Below are positions 1-12,549 of a stretch of 64,000 nt of DNA, piece by piece. A program made the translations under genes and the position numbers. Every line of letters starts with the position of its first letter. Within the stretch, counting starts at the first letter, position 1. The stretch lies in NCBI GenBank assembly GCA_020747015.1, contig JAGTJM010000037.1, positions 186,001-250,000 of the forward strand. The letters run 5' to 3'. The notes beneath the pieces were generated by a model. It ran no database searches and was not told where the DNA came from. It saw nothing but the letters and a program-made list of their open reading frames with translations. The stretch is from Pyrenochaeta sp. MPI-SDFR-AT-0127 (Eukaryota; Ascomycota; Dothideomycetes; Pleosporales; Cucurbitariaceae).

Positions 1-1303
1 TCAAGGCCATTCAGCGTACCATTCTCATGATGGGTCGTTTCGTCGAGCCCATCGAGAACGTTCCGGCCGGTAACATTCTCGGTCTTGTCGGTGTAGATCA
101 GTTCTTGCTCAAGTCTGGTACCCTCACCACCAACGAGACTGCCCACAACCTCAAGGTCATGAAGTTCTCCGTTTCCCCCGTCGTCCAGCGTTCCGTCGAA
201 GTCAAGAACGCCCAGGATCTTCCCAAGCTCGTCGAAGGTCTCAAGCGTCTCTCCAAGTCGGATCCTTGCGTCTTGACCTACATCTCCGAATCCGGTGAGC
301 ACGTTGTTGCCGGTGCCGGTGAGTTGCATTTGGAGATTTGCTTGAAGGATCTTGAGGAGGACCACGCCGGTGTCCCTCTCCGTATCTCTGATCCCGTTGT
401 GCAGTACCGTGAGACTGTTGCCTCCACCTCCAGCATCACTGCTCTGTCCAAGTCGCCCAACAAGCACAACCGTCTGTACGTTACCGCACAGCCTTTGGAC
501 GAGGAGGTCTCTCTAGCCATCGAGGCTGGCAAGATCGGCCCGCGTGACGATTTCAAGGCTCGTGCACGTATTCTGGCCGATGAGCACGGATGGGATGTCA
601 CCGATGCGCGAAAGATTTGGTGCTTCGGTCCCGACACCACCGGTGCCAACTTGCTCGTTGACCAGACCAAGGCTGTCCAGTACCTGAACGAAATCAAGGA
701 CTCCGTCGTCTCTGGTTTCCAGTGGGCCACCAAGGAAGGTCCCGTTGCTGAGGAGCCCATGCGTTCCATCCGCTTCAACATCATGGATGTCACCCTCCAT
801 GCCGATGCTATCCATCGTGGTGGTGGTCAGCTCATCCCAACTGCGCGTCGTGTGCTCTACGCCGCTACCCTCCTTGCCGAGCCCGCTCTTTTGGAGCCCG
901 TCTACTTGGTCGAGATCCAGGTGCCCGAACAGGCCATGGGTGGTATCTACGGTGTGCTTACCCGAAGGAGAGGTCACGTCTTTGAGGAGAACCAGCGTGT
1001 TGGTACTCCCCTCTTCAACATCAAGGCCTACCTTCCCGTCAACGAATCCTTCGGTTTCACTGCCGATCTCCGTTCCAACACTGCCGGACAGGCCTTCCCC
1101 CAGCAAGTCTTCGACCATTGGCAGATTCTCCAAGGTGGCTCGCCACTTGACAACACGACCATGGTTGGCAAGATTGTCCACGACATGCGGAAGCGCAAGG
1201 GCATCAAGATTGAGGTTCCAGATGTTTCCAACGTAAGTACCAAGCTCATTGAATCTAGTTGTGCGTTTACTAATGCCTCTTCCAGTACTACGACAAGCTA
1301 TAG
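1..1303 (+). CDS. EF2: Translation elongation factor 2, C-terminal part (5' truncated by window)
   Basis: This is the ribosomal translocase EF2, a cytosolic GTPase that moves tRNA and mRNA after each peptide bond. The window opens inside the gene in frame 3. Exons are <1..1232 and 1286..1303, with a 53-nt phase-0 intron (GTAAGT..CCAG). About 415 C-terminal residues are visible. They cover domains II end to V, including MMGRFVEP, GELHLEICLKDL and, in domain IV, HADAIHRGGGQ, whose second His (codon 813-815) is the residue converted to diphthamide in all eukaryotic EF2. The protein ends in YYDKL, the canonical EF2 terminus, and this ending depends on the last intron. Third positions are strongly G/C biased, as expected for a highly expressed gene. 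Nothing is odd, and identification is secure. Confidence 0.98.
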
Positions 1304-1818
1304 AGGAAAGCTGCCAAAAGTGTTAGATTTCCTTTTCGCGCGAACCTGGGGCATCCGACAATCATGGGTATGCTCGTGGCCGCTGGTCGCTGTATGACAC
1401 AAACGGCTCCCCTTTGGAGCAACCAGAGCTAGTAAATGTCGGTCCGGGCGGTTAGCCCTTGATTTTTAGTCGGGTTTTGGGACTTTGGACTCAAGATACG
1501 GATGATGACCCTTCTCCTTGCATGTTCTGAGTGTAGTATAGTGGGAGCGAATCAAGCTATATTGCACAATCGGCGTGTCTGTTCGTCTAGGTGATGCTTA
1601 ACAAATGCTTGCTTCTGTGGTGAATGTAGTGGGGCTCATCTTGTCAGGTGAGGACGAGTATGGGAGCTTTGGCCTAGTCGCGCTAAAAGGACGCGAATTA
1701 CGTCCTTGGGCTCGGCCCCAGCACCACCAAAAACCTGCGAACCGCAGTGCTGGGCTTTTGCTTGCACTCTTTGGTTTTGTGCATCCTGGGGGAGCGGAAG
1801 GTGCCCGCAGCGTCCAAA
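1304..1818. other. Intergenic: EF2 3' UTR and upstream region of the RNA-binding protein
   Basis: No convincing coding sequence is present. Short open frames around 1605-1838 exist on both strands but lack family similarity. The stretch should hold the EF2 3' UTR and the promoter of the next gene. Confidence 0.6.
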
Positions 1819-4290
1819 ATGTTGCTTCAAGAGCATGAACAGGGCGTGTTCAAGCGCTGGCTACTCCCAAAGCTCGAGACCATGTAAGTCTGGAGCTTGC
1901 TATCCTTCTGATTCGCAATACCAGTTCCTGTACTCACATACCCAGCTCAGATGCCGATGCCGCAGTCCTTGCCGACTATGTCATTGCGCTGGTTGTCATC
2001 AATGATTCGGAAGCAAACATCAAGCGGAACTGTCTTGAATCGCTGTCCGACTTTCTTCAGGATTGTGAGTATCGGCGCATGGCAGCATGTTGGGCGCTAA
2101 CATACACAAAGATACCGAACCTTTCGTGAATGAGGTCCTCCAGGCGCTCAAAGATAAGAGCTATGCGCACGCACCAGCGACTTTGAAAGCAAAGGGTGCA
2201 AACCCACAGCCCACGCCTACTGGTACTGAACAGCAGCCACTACCACCTCAGACAGCGCCCATCCCGTCTATTGTAGGGAACTCGAACTCCGAATATGAAC
2301 CACATCCTTCGCGCGCAACGAACACGCCCCCCTTCGGTGCGCCAACAGGACCAGCTGCCACTCGAGCCACGAATGCGCATCGCTTGCCCGATCGACCGAC
2401 CGGCCCTTCACATACACCCAACATACACCAAGACAGGAGTAATTCATCAAGAAAGCGCAAACTAGTCGAACGGGAGACAAGCCAGCCGCGAGATGGTCAG
2501 GACCCATACCACAACCGCACAGGAGATGGGAACAGGCCGCTGAAGCAGACGGCGCGTAGGGGCGGTAGGAACGCCCGAGGAGGGGCTCTTGAGCCGCAGA
2601 ATGTACATGCTGGATTTGCGCCGATGCCAAATTTTCCCAATTTTGCAAACTTGCCTCCCCCTCCCCCAGGCGCCCCTCCTTTTGATCCAAACAACCCGCT
2701 GGCCTTTTTCGCTATGCTGGCAGCATTTGGTTCAGGTCTACCGGGGATGCCTCCATTGCCTTTCGCAATACCTCAAGGCAATGGGTTGGATCAGCAAGGC
2801 CCCAAGGCGAAGTGTGTAGACTATCATACAAAGGGATTCTGTGCACTAGGAAGCTTATGTCCTCACGAGCACGGAGACGCCATTGCCATTCCCGTTGAAG
2901 ATGTTCCCGAATATGATCCAGAGCACTCGTTTCTCGCTGTACAGCCATATGGAGGAGCCAATAGTCAAAGAGCGTCTCGTGCTCATACTCGTGCCATCAA
3001 AGGTGGCCGCACTCGTGCATCTTTCTCTCTACCTGGACCTTCGTTCGACCGCTCAAACACAACGCTTGTTGTCGAGCAAATTCCGCAAGAGCACTTCAGC
3101 GATGACGATGTGCGAGGTTTTTTTTCGCAATTTGGGACCATTACTGATTTGAAACTACACAATTACAAACGCCTTGCAATCATCAAATTTGAGGACCGCG
3201 AAGGTGCTGACCAAGCATACAACAGCCCAAAGGCGGTTTTCGAGAATAGATTCGTGAAAGTGTATTGGCACAAGTCCGATTCTGAAACTGAGATGGGTGA
3301 AGTCGACAATGAAGAAGAGAAGTTGGACCTTGAGGAGATTGCAAAGCGACAGGCTGAAGCACAGAAGGCTTTTGAGAAGCGGCGGAAGAGAGCGGAAGAG
3401 GCAGCGGCCAGGGCAGAGGAGATTGACAAGCTCCTGAAGGAGAAGAACGAAGAGATGAGGGAAATCAAGCGACAACTTGCAATACTAGCTGGCGATCAAG
3501 CCGGCGATGTTAACGGGCATATGGATGAGGACCTCTCTCAGTCTCTTGCCACTCTCCAGGCTGAAGCTGAAGACCTCTTTGCCCAGCATGACGGTACTGA
3601 GGCACCGGGCGGTGGCGGTCGTGGCAATCTTCGTGGGGGCTATAGAGGTCGCGGCTATTCTGCATTCCAACCTCGTGGACGGGGCTATGCACCTTTCAGA
3701 GGCACTTATCGTGGCCGCGGCGCTTACGGTGCTCCTTACCAAAACGGTCGGAGCAGTGTAAAGAGATTGGACAATCGACCAAGGCGTCTTGCTGTCGCGC
3801 AAATCGAGGTTGATTCTCCGCGAGATGAGGCACTGAGACAGTATCTCATTGTAAGTTGGCCTGGTCCTTGAAGAGTGTCTTACCTGATTACAAGTAGAAT
3901 ATCCCTGACTGCACGAGCATTGAACGACACCCAGAACAGCCAGATACACTAATCATTACCTTCAAGGAGCGATACCAGGCCGAAATGGTGAGATCATCGT
4001 CTCTGCTCTTTCTTGAATACCCTAATGACATATTTCAGTTCCTCGATGACTCCCGGAACATTCCTGATGTCGGCAAACTCGAGCTCGCGTGGATCCCCAA
4101 TGACGCATTTGGCGGTATCAAGTCTTCCACCGTTACCTCAGCAGCGGACAACGGCAATGGAAGCGACGATGAATCTTCTGCTACTATCGAAGAGCTGGAA
4201 AAGCCTGTCGGTCCTGTCGAAGCTGACCAACAAGGCAGTGGTGCGGATGCTGATATGGACGTTGCTGATGACGTCGATCAATGGATGTAA
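1819..4290 (+). CDS. RBM26/RBM27-like RNA-binding protein (PWI-like, CCCH finger, RRM, RGG)
   Basis: Exons are 1819..1883, 1946..2064, 2112..3850, 3898..3987 and 4039..4290 (754 aa). The first two small exons are needed to build the N-terminal PWI-like helical domain (residues 1 to about 75; starts MLLQEHEQGVFKRWL). A Pro/Gly-rich linker follows, then one CCCH zinc finger near residues 295-315 (CVDYHTKGFCALGSLCPHEH), an RRM near 377-450 (TTLVVEQIP), a highly charged coiled coil near 468-520, an RGG/RGRGY box near 560-607 and an acidic tail ending DDVDQWM. This order matches human RBM26/27 and fission yeast Rmn1, nuclear factors linked to poly(A) RNA and exosome targeting. That role is inferred from the family. 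All five junctions keep frame. The start was chosen because it opens the PWI-like domain. Confidence 0.85.
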
Positions 4291-4722
4291 GTCCTCAATC
4301 CGTAGATAGCAAGTAGATCTACATGCCGCTGCCACGGCCTCTATGATCTATACCCCCTGATATGAATGTCTTGTTTTTCTATCTCTGCATAAGCGTAGCA
4401 TACACCATCGGAGCATGGCACACGACGGTGTCATAACTGTATAATGAGGAGCATGGTCGGCGTTTATATGATGACGATGAAGTCATAGCGCACTGAAGCC
4501 AATGTACAAATGAAGAGTGCAACAGTTTCTGCTATAGGTCAAGGGACAACGAGCATGAGTAGTGATGTTATGGCAACATGCGGGTGGGTACACATAAGCA
4601 ATAAACCCAAATTTCGTCATGTAATCTTGCAGTAAGCCTTTATGAACTAAAACCCCGGTTCGCCTTCCACTTGAGTGCCTACATCGAAAAGATCCCCACC
4701 CTTATTAGCTAGTTTCTATTCA
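4291..4722. other. Intergenic, convergent 3' ends
   Basis: This lies between two genes that end towards each other. I see no gene, repeat or RNA. It is AT-richer than its flanks, as expected of 3' UTRs. Confidence 0.6.
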
Positions 4723-5589
4723 TTACTCAACACGTTTTCTCCGGGGAAATGCTCCCTCGTGCTGTTTGATACCTTCTATCTCAGCACCCTTGAACCAACT
4801 CACACGGTCCTTTACAAAAATCTCATGCTGGGGTTTCAGTTTCGTCTCGACGAGGTTGAAGTCATCGACTGTGCCCAGACGAAGTATAGAGTAGCCGGGG
4901 GCTATGGCGCCGACGCGGTACACTTGAGATTGTTAGCCAAATGCTGGGGTTCGGATATCATCATGGAGTGAGAAGGCGTGAGGTTACGTAGTGTGACTGA
5001 GTCTATTCTAGACCCGTGAGGAACAAGGGGGAACAGGAGACATACTCAACGTGCCGCACGTCTGACAAAAGAAATTTGTCATTTTGTGCCCAGAAGCTAT
5101 GGTGTCGGATTGGCCGGATTGCTTCAGATTCGCTTGGCCACGGAGATGCTTTAGGTATCTGGGAAGTGAGTGGGAAATTGTCAGTCAAAGATACAAACGG
5201 CGTAGAGCAAAAAGCAGGGATGAAATTCCAATGATGGACTCAATTGGGTAAGATAGTAGTGTCTGGCTTTTCCACGTACTTGTCGTCAACAGTGAAGTTC
5301 GATGCGAACATGGATGCAGTGATTTTACGGCAATCAGTGCAATTGCACACAAACGTCATGGCGAGTCCAGGGCCTTCTGTTGGCTATATGACACTTCGTT
5401 AGCACAATCCTGCCAGGTTTCTGTTTCCAATCGCCATTCGAGGGGATAGTAGCTTACGAAAGCGAGTTGAACTGCGCCGCAGTAACATGTTGCTGTTGCT
5501 TCTTTGTCATTTGAATACCCGTCCCGCGTGAGCCCAGCGAGCGGGAGGTACGGTTCAGATTTATTGCTGTCCCGGACGGAATCTGACAT
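4723..5589 (-). CDS. GFA/CENP-V-fold zinc protein, tandem copy A
   Basis: Exons on the minus strand are 5589..5458, 5383..5280, 5158..5046 and 4922..4723 (182 aa). The GFA fold binds zinc through cysteine clusters, and all are visible: CYCGAVQ (Cys35, Cys37), CNCTDCRK (Cys57, 59, 62) and CQTC (Cys110, 113). Family members include glutathione-dependent formaldehyde-activating proteins, but most fungal paralogs have no proven substrate. The third exon ends with A of a split ATG codon completed by the fourth exon (MYRVGA), as in copies B and C. The start at 5589 aligns with the starts of the other copies. The frame stays open upstream to 5799, so a longer N-terminus is possible. First of three head-to-tail paralogs. 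Confidence 0.85.
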
Positions 5590-6294
5590 TTCCGCTGCGG
5601 GAGGGGCGAGATGTGCGGCGATACTGGATAGTCGCTTGGATGGTGTAATTTGTTGTATGTCTTTGGGAGGGTTTGGTGGTTTTGACGAAGAAGATGTTAT
5701 GGAATTTGAATTCGGAGGCATAGTGACTTTCATGTCAGAATCAATGCCGTTATTTAATTGTTCCCTTTCTTCCAACACCATTTTCGTTTCTATATGCATG
5801 CCTATCGGTCGTATTTTCCGGCTTTTATGTGGGTTGATAACCTTTGAACGTTAGTCTATGGTTGGTTGGGAAGTTGTTGATTACTTTATCATGTGCACGT
5901 GGTAATTCTCCACTGTAGTATGTTACCATTCTGATTTCAGGAGCGCTTTTGCGGGGTTTGCCTCGGCTGTCAGCTTGAAGATAAAGGAAGGGAACATTTC
6001 GCCATGGACCGTGCCCAAGCTCAAAGACTTTGGATCCTGCGGAGCGTGTCATGTTGGCCTTCTAATTCATGTTCGCGATGAAGAAGGTTCAGACCGTCAA
6101 TTGATTTCGTGGAAAACTCTGTAAAAAAATTAATAAACGCTCAGGTCACTGACAAACATTTGCGTGGTAAGACACTACAAATAAATCTTTCTTCCGAAAA
6201 TATACACAATCTACAGATCCGCTCCTAATCACAAGTCGCCAACATATACGCACTATACCTCTACAAGCACTCTCAATCAATTCCATCATCTATT
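5590..6294. other. Intergenic between GFA copies A and B
   Basis: This is the likely promoter of copy A and 3' UTR of copy B. A short minus frame at 5825-6052 has no recognisable similarity. I see nothing else. Confidence 0.55.
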
Positions 6295-7152
6295 TCATGA
6301 GGGTAGCATGCCCTCAAACTGCTTCACTTCCTCCCCAACCACCCCCGTGAACCAATTCACCCTGTCCTTAATAAATTGCTCGCGTTGCGGCTTCAGCTGT
6401 TTTTCTACGAGATTGAAGTCATCGACAGTGCCAAGACGTAGGATTGAGCACCCAGGGAATGCGGCGCCGACACGATACACTGTTGACGTATTACTATGGG
6501 GGAGAAACAATGCTAATAGGAAGGTGAAGCATACTTAGTGTGCCGCAGGTTTGACAAAAATAATTTGTCATCTTTGAACTAGATGCGATTGTTGTGTCTT
6601 GCCCGAAAGTTTTGAGGTTTTCCTGGCCCCGCAGGTGCTTGAGGTATCTAGTTCGTGTTAGTATGGGTGTAATGAGATCCATACGGAGCGCGGTGGGAGT
6701 CACGGAAGAAATGAGTTTTTTTGTTGACATGTTCCTGAAATCCTAGTGGATTGTGCAGCACGAATAGTGATAGAGTAGAGATGAATTTAACATACTTATC
6801 ATCGATGGTGAAGTTTGATGCAAACATGGAAGCTGTGATCTTCCTACAATCTGTGCAGTTACAAACAAAAGTCTCGATAAGTCCTGGACCCTCAATCGGC
6901 TGCTCAATGTTAGCCGTGAGTTTTAGACTAGATATCACTGCGCAGCACTTGAATCGCTCTTCGTTCAACCGGTAGTGAAGCTAAGCAACAGAGAGTAAGC
7001 GAGAGGGGACTTACAAAGGCAAGCTGTACAGCGCCGCAAAAACAGGTGGCTGTTGCTTCATTCTCCTCAGGCTTATAGTATCCATCTTTGGCTAAACCTG
7101 CGAGAGGAAAGTAAGAAGCTGACTTGTCGGAGTCACGGACAGAAGCAGCCAT
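6295..7152 (-). CDS. GFA/CENP-V-fold zinc protein, tandem copy B
   Basis: Exons are 7152..7015, 6899..6796, 6647..6535 and 6479..6295 (179 aa). Introns 1-3 sit at exactly the same codon positions and phases as in copy A, and exons 2 and 3 have identical lengths (104 and 113 nt), so the two are recent tandem duplicates. Zinc clusters are CFCGAVQ, CNCTDCRKITASMFASNF and CQTCGTL. The C-terminal half reads YRVGAAFPGCSILRLGTVDD, also shared. No signal peptide or membrane segment is seen, so it is probably cytosolic. The substrate is unknown. Confidence 0.85.
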
Positions 7153-7969
7153 GATTTTGCAGTGTTTCTAGAGGGTTGTTGTGAAGAAATATGAATGATT
7201 GAGTCTTCTGAGGCTGGTCCCAGTATTCCGGGTGTATTCTAGATGCCCGTCTTCCTACCCCTAAATACTAATTTGTATACACCAGTACCCCGGAAGCAGT
7301 GATGCATTCGATGGTTTCGCTAGCCTTCGAGAGATTGGTAAACGAGCCGATCATGTCGTCATACCGGTATTGCACTCCAACTTACCGTATCTCCTGTAGC
7401 ACCACTCAAACCCCGCAACCTAGTAAGCATCGCTTCGACGATACGGAGCTCCACCACATTAAAGTTCGGATAGTATGTCAATCTAACCAAGTTAGGCTGT
7501 TCACGGGATTAGTCATTCACATCCACATTTGCGGTGTTATTCAGCCAACTTTGCTTGACTCGCAATGATAGGTTCACACAGTAGAAAGTTGAAGCTGGGT
7601 TGCCTCTTTGTCACTCGGCCTCGGGTTTGTTTCTGCACACTCAAGTGTTCATCCTTCAGTAAGTATACGAGCTTATGTCACGGGAACTACATCATCGGAC
7701 TTAAGCCTCGCAATGACTCTCGTCACCAAGCCGAAACCTGGCTTAGGAGAATGAGGATTACAAAATGTAGCAATCAACTAACACATGTGACGGTAACAGA
7801 ACAAAAACATTACTTGGAAGACATTATCTCATTTCTTGCTCGTTGGGATCCTACCGCCAGTATGTTCATTCTCGCAAACCAATTCCTCCACTCTATACGA
7901 CCAATGTACGACGCTCAGTATTTCTGCAGCTCCACGCGCCCCGCCTCATATTGTGCAGCCCAAAATCCA
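7153..7969. other. Intergenic between GFA copies B and C
   Basis: This is the putative promoter of copy B. Plus-strand frames here (7299-7568, and 7565-8113 running antisense into copy C) have no domain signature and look fortuitous. Confidence 0.5.
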
Positions 7970-8657
7970 TCACTCCATAATTTCACTCCTATGAACCCCA
8001 CCCCCGACTCCATCAAACCACTCTACACTATCCTTAACAAACTGCTCCCGTCTCGGCTTCAGCTTAGTCTCCAGCAAGAGCGTATCATCCACAGTTCCCA
8101 ACCTCAGCACTGACAGACCAGGATACCCACTTCCAACACGGTACACTATCAAACACTTATTAGCCTACTCCATACTCACACATAGATCTGCGCAAGATGC
8201 GGGATGGAATCACGCACTCAGTGTCCCGCAAGTGGAACAGAAATGATTCGTCATGGTGTTGCCAGTCGCGATGGAATGCGTCTGCGAGAAAGTCTTGAGA
8301 TTCTCCTGCCCACGGATATGACGCAGCGAGGTATCAGCGACAACGAAATTGGACGCAAAAGCCGACGCGGTGATTTTGCGGCAGTCGGTGCAGTGGCAGA
8401 GGAACGAGTCGAGTAGGCCTTGACCCGTTGTTGGCTGTTTGATTATCAGTTCCTTTCTAGCAATCTGACAGCATTCAAGGATGTGAATGGATGGCCTTTT
8501 GGCCAACATAAAGGGAGATGCTGGGACGTACAAATGCTAGTTGCACGGCTCCACAGTAACATGTTGCAGTCGCCTCGCTATCGTTTGACCACCCGTCATT
8601 CGTGAGACCGGAGAGAGGAATATAAGGCTCCGATCTGGGAGCGGAGCGGACAGACAT
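7970..8657 (-). CDS. GFA/CENP-V-fold zinc protein, tandem copy C (one intron fewer)
   Basis: Exons are 8657..8532, 8434..8218 and 8145..7970 (172 aa). It carries the same zinc clusters (CYCGAVQ, CHCTDCRK, CSTCGTL) and the same split-ATG junction before YRVGSGYPG. The intron that separates exons 2 and 3 in copies A and B is absent: the single 217-nt exon has exactly the summed length 104+113. This indicates precise intron loss in C, or gain before A and B duplicated. Sequence is more diverged than A versus B. Function within the family is unknown. Confidence 0.85.
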
Positions 8658-9271
8658 TGTTGTTCGAGAGTTTGCCAGATATCCGAATCAACCTAACGAT
8701 AGATGTGGAGGATTGAGGATCGACTTGAGGTTTTGCTGTAGAATGATGGTCTGGTGGTGACTCTGATCATGCTCCCCGCCAAAGAGCAAGTCTATATACT
8801 TCAACAACTCCGTAGCTAGCCCTACATCCTCATCTGCGATTGAAATCCGCATCGTTCGGTCCGCCATGCCTCAATCCTCCATGTTTCTGACCCGCTTACT
8901 CCGCTCGTGTTCATCCAAATATTCTCAAAAGACATGCGAGGAAACAAGATTGCATCGAGGAATAAAGATAATCATTGTTGAGTTCTGGAGAAGACGCCTC
9001 GGTACATTGATGAATTGTATAGAAGGTGATTACTATCTCGACAAGCTGCTTACATATACACACGGAACCAGAGGCAGGAACGACGGAATATTGGAAATCT
9101 TTGTACAAAGAAATGTAATGTTTGCACATGCATGATGTGTCAGTCATGCTTAGGCGTCTAAGGCGTCCGACCAGTCTAAACGATATCAGACCAAATCCCG
9201 ACAGTCATCACAACCGAGTGAAATCTAGTCTACGACTGTTCAATAATCTGTCTCATTTCTATTTTATTTGT
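8658..9271. other. Intergenic upstream of GFA copy C
   Basis: No supported gene. It should contain the copy C promoter and the 3' UTR of the oxidoreductase at 9272-10459. Small frames near 8866-9147 occur on both strands and are not convincing. Confidence 0.5.
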
Positions 9272-10459
9272 CTATAGCTTACTGCTCTTTCCATCTCCCA
9301 GCGTAACAACCAGCTTGCCGAATTGGCTCGCGTTCTTCATATCGTCGAACAGCGTGTTGATCTTCTCGATATCCATGCCATGCACGCTACGGCTGACAAT
9401 GGGCTTGAGCTTCTTCTCGCGCACGAATTGAATCATTTCTGCAAACTCCTTTCGCGAGCCCATGGTCGAGCCGCGGACTTCAATGTTGCGCAGGACGGCG
9501 CCCATGAGGAAGTCCATCTTTGGGCCGACGGTCATTCCGTAGACGGAGATTATGCCTCCAGCCTGGGGATGTGATTAGTATACATATGTATAGGTGTGAG
9601 ATTGAGGGATGGCTTACCTTGAGGAGTCTCGAGCCCTTGTTTACAATATCGCCGCCCGCTCCGTCTACAATTGCATCGAGATACTTCCTATCGCTAGGCA
9701 GTAGTCCTTGGAGCTTCTTCTCCCAGCCATCCTCCTTGTATATGACACCACCCTTGGCCCCAAGTTTAATCGCCTTGTCAATCTTTTCCTGGTTTCCACT
9801 TGTAACATAGACATTACAGCCCTGTGCCACACCGAACAAGAGCACCATGAGGGCAACGCCGCCTCCAATACCAGTGACCAGGATATTCCTACCAGCAACG
9901 GCGTTTCCGCTCTTGACCCAAAATGCTCGCCATGCCGTCAGCCCAGTCAACGGTAGTGCAGCAGCTTCCTCGTCGCTCAAATGCTCAGGGCACTCCTCTA
10001 GTTCGCTCTCTGCCAGCGTCACAACGTCTGCCAGAGTACCCGCCGGATTCGTCTTCGTGCCGCCCATTATCGCATAACCCTTGGGATGCTCGGGCCCTTC
10101 AAGGCTGTCCTGCCAGCCTGTACCCGGGTTGAGGACTACGCGCTTGTTGAGCCATGATTTCGCCGAGGCGGAATTGCCGGTGGATGTGACGATTCCCACG
10201 CCGTCTGCGAGGAGGGGTACGCCAAAGGTGGTGCCCGGGTAGAGATGTTGGCGGATGAAGAGATCGCGGTGGTTCAAAGCGGCTGCGGTGACGGTAATGA
10301 CAGTCTAGGTGGCAGTCAGTAGCTGAAGTTAGAGGAGTCTAGAATGATGCGCACTTCATTGTCTTTGGGTTGTGGCTCAGGGATTGAAATCTTTTCAAGT
10401 GGGTAATACACTTTCCCTGGCTTTCCTTCAATTTGCTTGATTGTAATGGCCGAAGGCAT
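9272..10459 (-). CDS. MDR-family NADPH:quinone-type oxidoreductase (zinc-binding dehydrogenase fold)
   Basis: Exons are 10459..10355, 10304..9618 and 9562..9272 (360 aa, normal for the family). Medium-chain dehydrogenases of this branch reduce quinones or enones with NAD(P)H. The N-terminal GroES-like half has NHRDLFIRQHLYPG followed by GVPLLADGVGIV. The Rossmann half has ILVTGIGGGVALM and VYVTSGNQEKIDKA, with the glycine motif that binds the dinucleotide. The cysteines and histidines of a catalytic zinc site are not evident, which fits the quinone reductase/YogA-like subgroup rather than alcohol dehydrogenases. All junctions are phase 0. The exact substrate is unknown. Confidence 0.9.
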
Positions 10460-10913
10460 GTTTGCTGGAAGTAAAAAGTGTGCGAGATAAGCTACGTTCT
10501 AGGTATTATTCGAGGATTGGATAGAGTAGGAAGACGACCAAGTTGAGAGAAGCTCAAGGAGGTTTGCAAAATGCTGTCAAGGAGAAAAGATGGCTGTCGC
10601 TTGTGAAGCCGAAACAATTGCTCGAATAATTCATGGCGATCGCTCGAATGGATGACGAAAGGCCGGATGAACCGAGGTCGGCCTCCACGTTATAGCCTGG
10701 ATGCGGGGCAAGTGTGGGCAAGCTTTTGTAATCACAAACACCCACGAAAGTCAATGATCGGCAATCTTGGACTAGATTGATCGTACATTATTATCATTCT
10801 CGTATCGCGTATTAGTAGAAGTGCTAGTCTATGTACAATTTGACACTTTTGCCCCAACAGAGGTTTATCGTCAACTGTTTCTTTGAATTCGTCGAAGCCC
10901 AAGCCTGAAGCCT
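10460..10913. other. Intergenic
   Basis: Promoter side of the oxidoreductase and 3' UTR of the transporter. No gene or repeat recognised. Confidence 0.55.
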
Positions 10914-12549
10914 CTATGGCCTCCACCTGAAGGATGGATGTCTCCAATCCATATCCTCGATCTCGCCCGCCGACTTGCCAGCCAGCTCCTGGTCGACGTT
11001 GACATTCTCTCGGTTCTTGTTGCTCCTCTTCATCCAGATCAATAGCAAGATACTCGAAATAAGGATGGTGGTGCTGGTTGCCAAATTGAGACTGTTGCCA
11101 ATCTTGTAGTTGGGACCATCGAAGGGCAAGAAGGACCAGGTCGAGATAAGACCACCAACGTTGCCGAACATGACCACGGTGCCGATGGCAGAGGCGCGTG
11201 CAGTATCCGACACGACGTTGCCCGAGGCTTGAGCATTGCAGAGAGCGCCAAAGGAGAAAGCTCCTGAGGCGATCAAGAAAGTGGCTCCATAGCGGACTTG
11301 GGGATTGTGGCTTGCCAGGAACATCTGTGTCTCGTTAGCATTAATTCATTATTTTGTTGAGACGACGCGCTTACAATGTATCCCATGATCATGAGAGGAG
11401 CAGAGCAAATGAACAGAATCGTTCGCCTGTCGATGCGCCAGCTGATAAATGGCAGAAGGACGGTGAAGAAGGCTCCGACAATGTAGGGTGGCACGGTGTG
11501 GAGCTGCTGAGAAACAACAGTGTTCTTTGGGTAGATGGTGCGGACAATCGTTGGGGCGAAGAAAGCGAGACCCTGGACGGTGATGTTGTCGAGAAGGAAG
11601 ATGAACGATGTGGTCAGGACAACGGGATTGAAGATGCCACGGAATGTCTTCTTGCGGTCCAACTTGTCGAGGACTTCGTTCTGGCCGACACGCTCGGACT
11701 TGACGCGGGCAATAGCCAGATCCTTCTCCTCCTGGGACAGCCATCGTGCAGTCTCTGGTCGATCAGTGAGCGTGACGAAGGAGATGAGGGCGAGGAGGCA
11801 CGTGATGATGCCTTCAATCGCGAAGATCATCCTCCAGCGTGTGAGCGAGCCGAAGGAGTCGAGTGTCAGAATCGCCGAGGCGAGAAGGCCGCCAAAGGCA
11901 CCAGCGAGGGGCGCCATGACAATGTAGAGGGAGAGGCGGAAAGCGAGTTCTGATCGACGGTACCAGCGAGACATGTAGTAGGCAATGCCGGGAAGCATGC
12001 CAGCCTCAAAGATACCGAGAACAAAGCGGACGCCCGAGATGGCATGGATGTTGTGCACAAAAGCCGTGCCAATGGACGCAATGCCGAAGCAGAGGGAGAT
12101 GATGGGAATGAACCATCCTGGGCCGATCCACTTGCAGGCAATGTTGGAGGGAATCTCGAAAATGATGTAGCTGATGTAGAAGACGGAGAGGACAGAGTTG
12201 TAGTCGTAGCCCTTGAGCTTGAGATCCTTTTCAAGACCGGCCAAACGAGCGTTTCCGATGTTTGCTCGGTCGATGAAGCAGAAAAGATACAAGAGGGCCA
12301 CGGTGGGGATAATGTACAAGTCAATCTTCAGTCTCAGCCGGGCCTCGGCCTTGGGGTCGAATTGGATCAGCGAATGGCCGTAGCTGCTCACTGTTAGGAC
12401 AAAGAAGCAATTTCACAGGGCTGCGAGGCGTACATGTCAGTGGCAGCGTGGCCGCGCTCTGCAATCTGATGGGCATCGTCGTGCTTGAGGTCCTCGTGAT
12501 GGCTAGAGGTCGTCTTCTCAGCCGTGTACTCCGCCTGTGGTTGAGCCAT
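10914..12549 (-). CDS. MFS transporter, Dal5/Tna1-like anion:cation symporter family
   Basis: Exons are 12549..12434, 12383..11375 and 11324..10914 (511 aa). A second AG three bases earlier (exon start 12386) would add one residue. The family imports small organic anions such as allantoate, nicotinate or pantothenate across the plasma membrane. The sequence shows a hydrophilic His/Glu-rich N-terminus, then KIDLYIIPTVALLYLFCFID with DRANIGNARLAGLEKDL, the hallmark start of this family, and about 12 hydrophobic segments in two halves around a charged central loop with RPETARWLSQEEKDLA. The C-terminal tail is hydrophilic. The start is the first ATG and the first exon has no domain, so the exact N-terminus is less certain. 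Substrate cannot be deduced. Confidence 0.9.

Noticed and set aside
278..1249. Minus-strand ORFs under EF2
   Set aside because: Shadows of a strongly codon-biased gene.
7565..8113. 182-codon plus-strand ORF overlapping GFA copy C
   Set aside because: No domain, and it runs antisense to a well supported exon.
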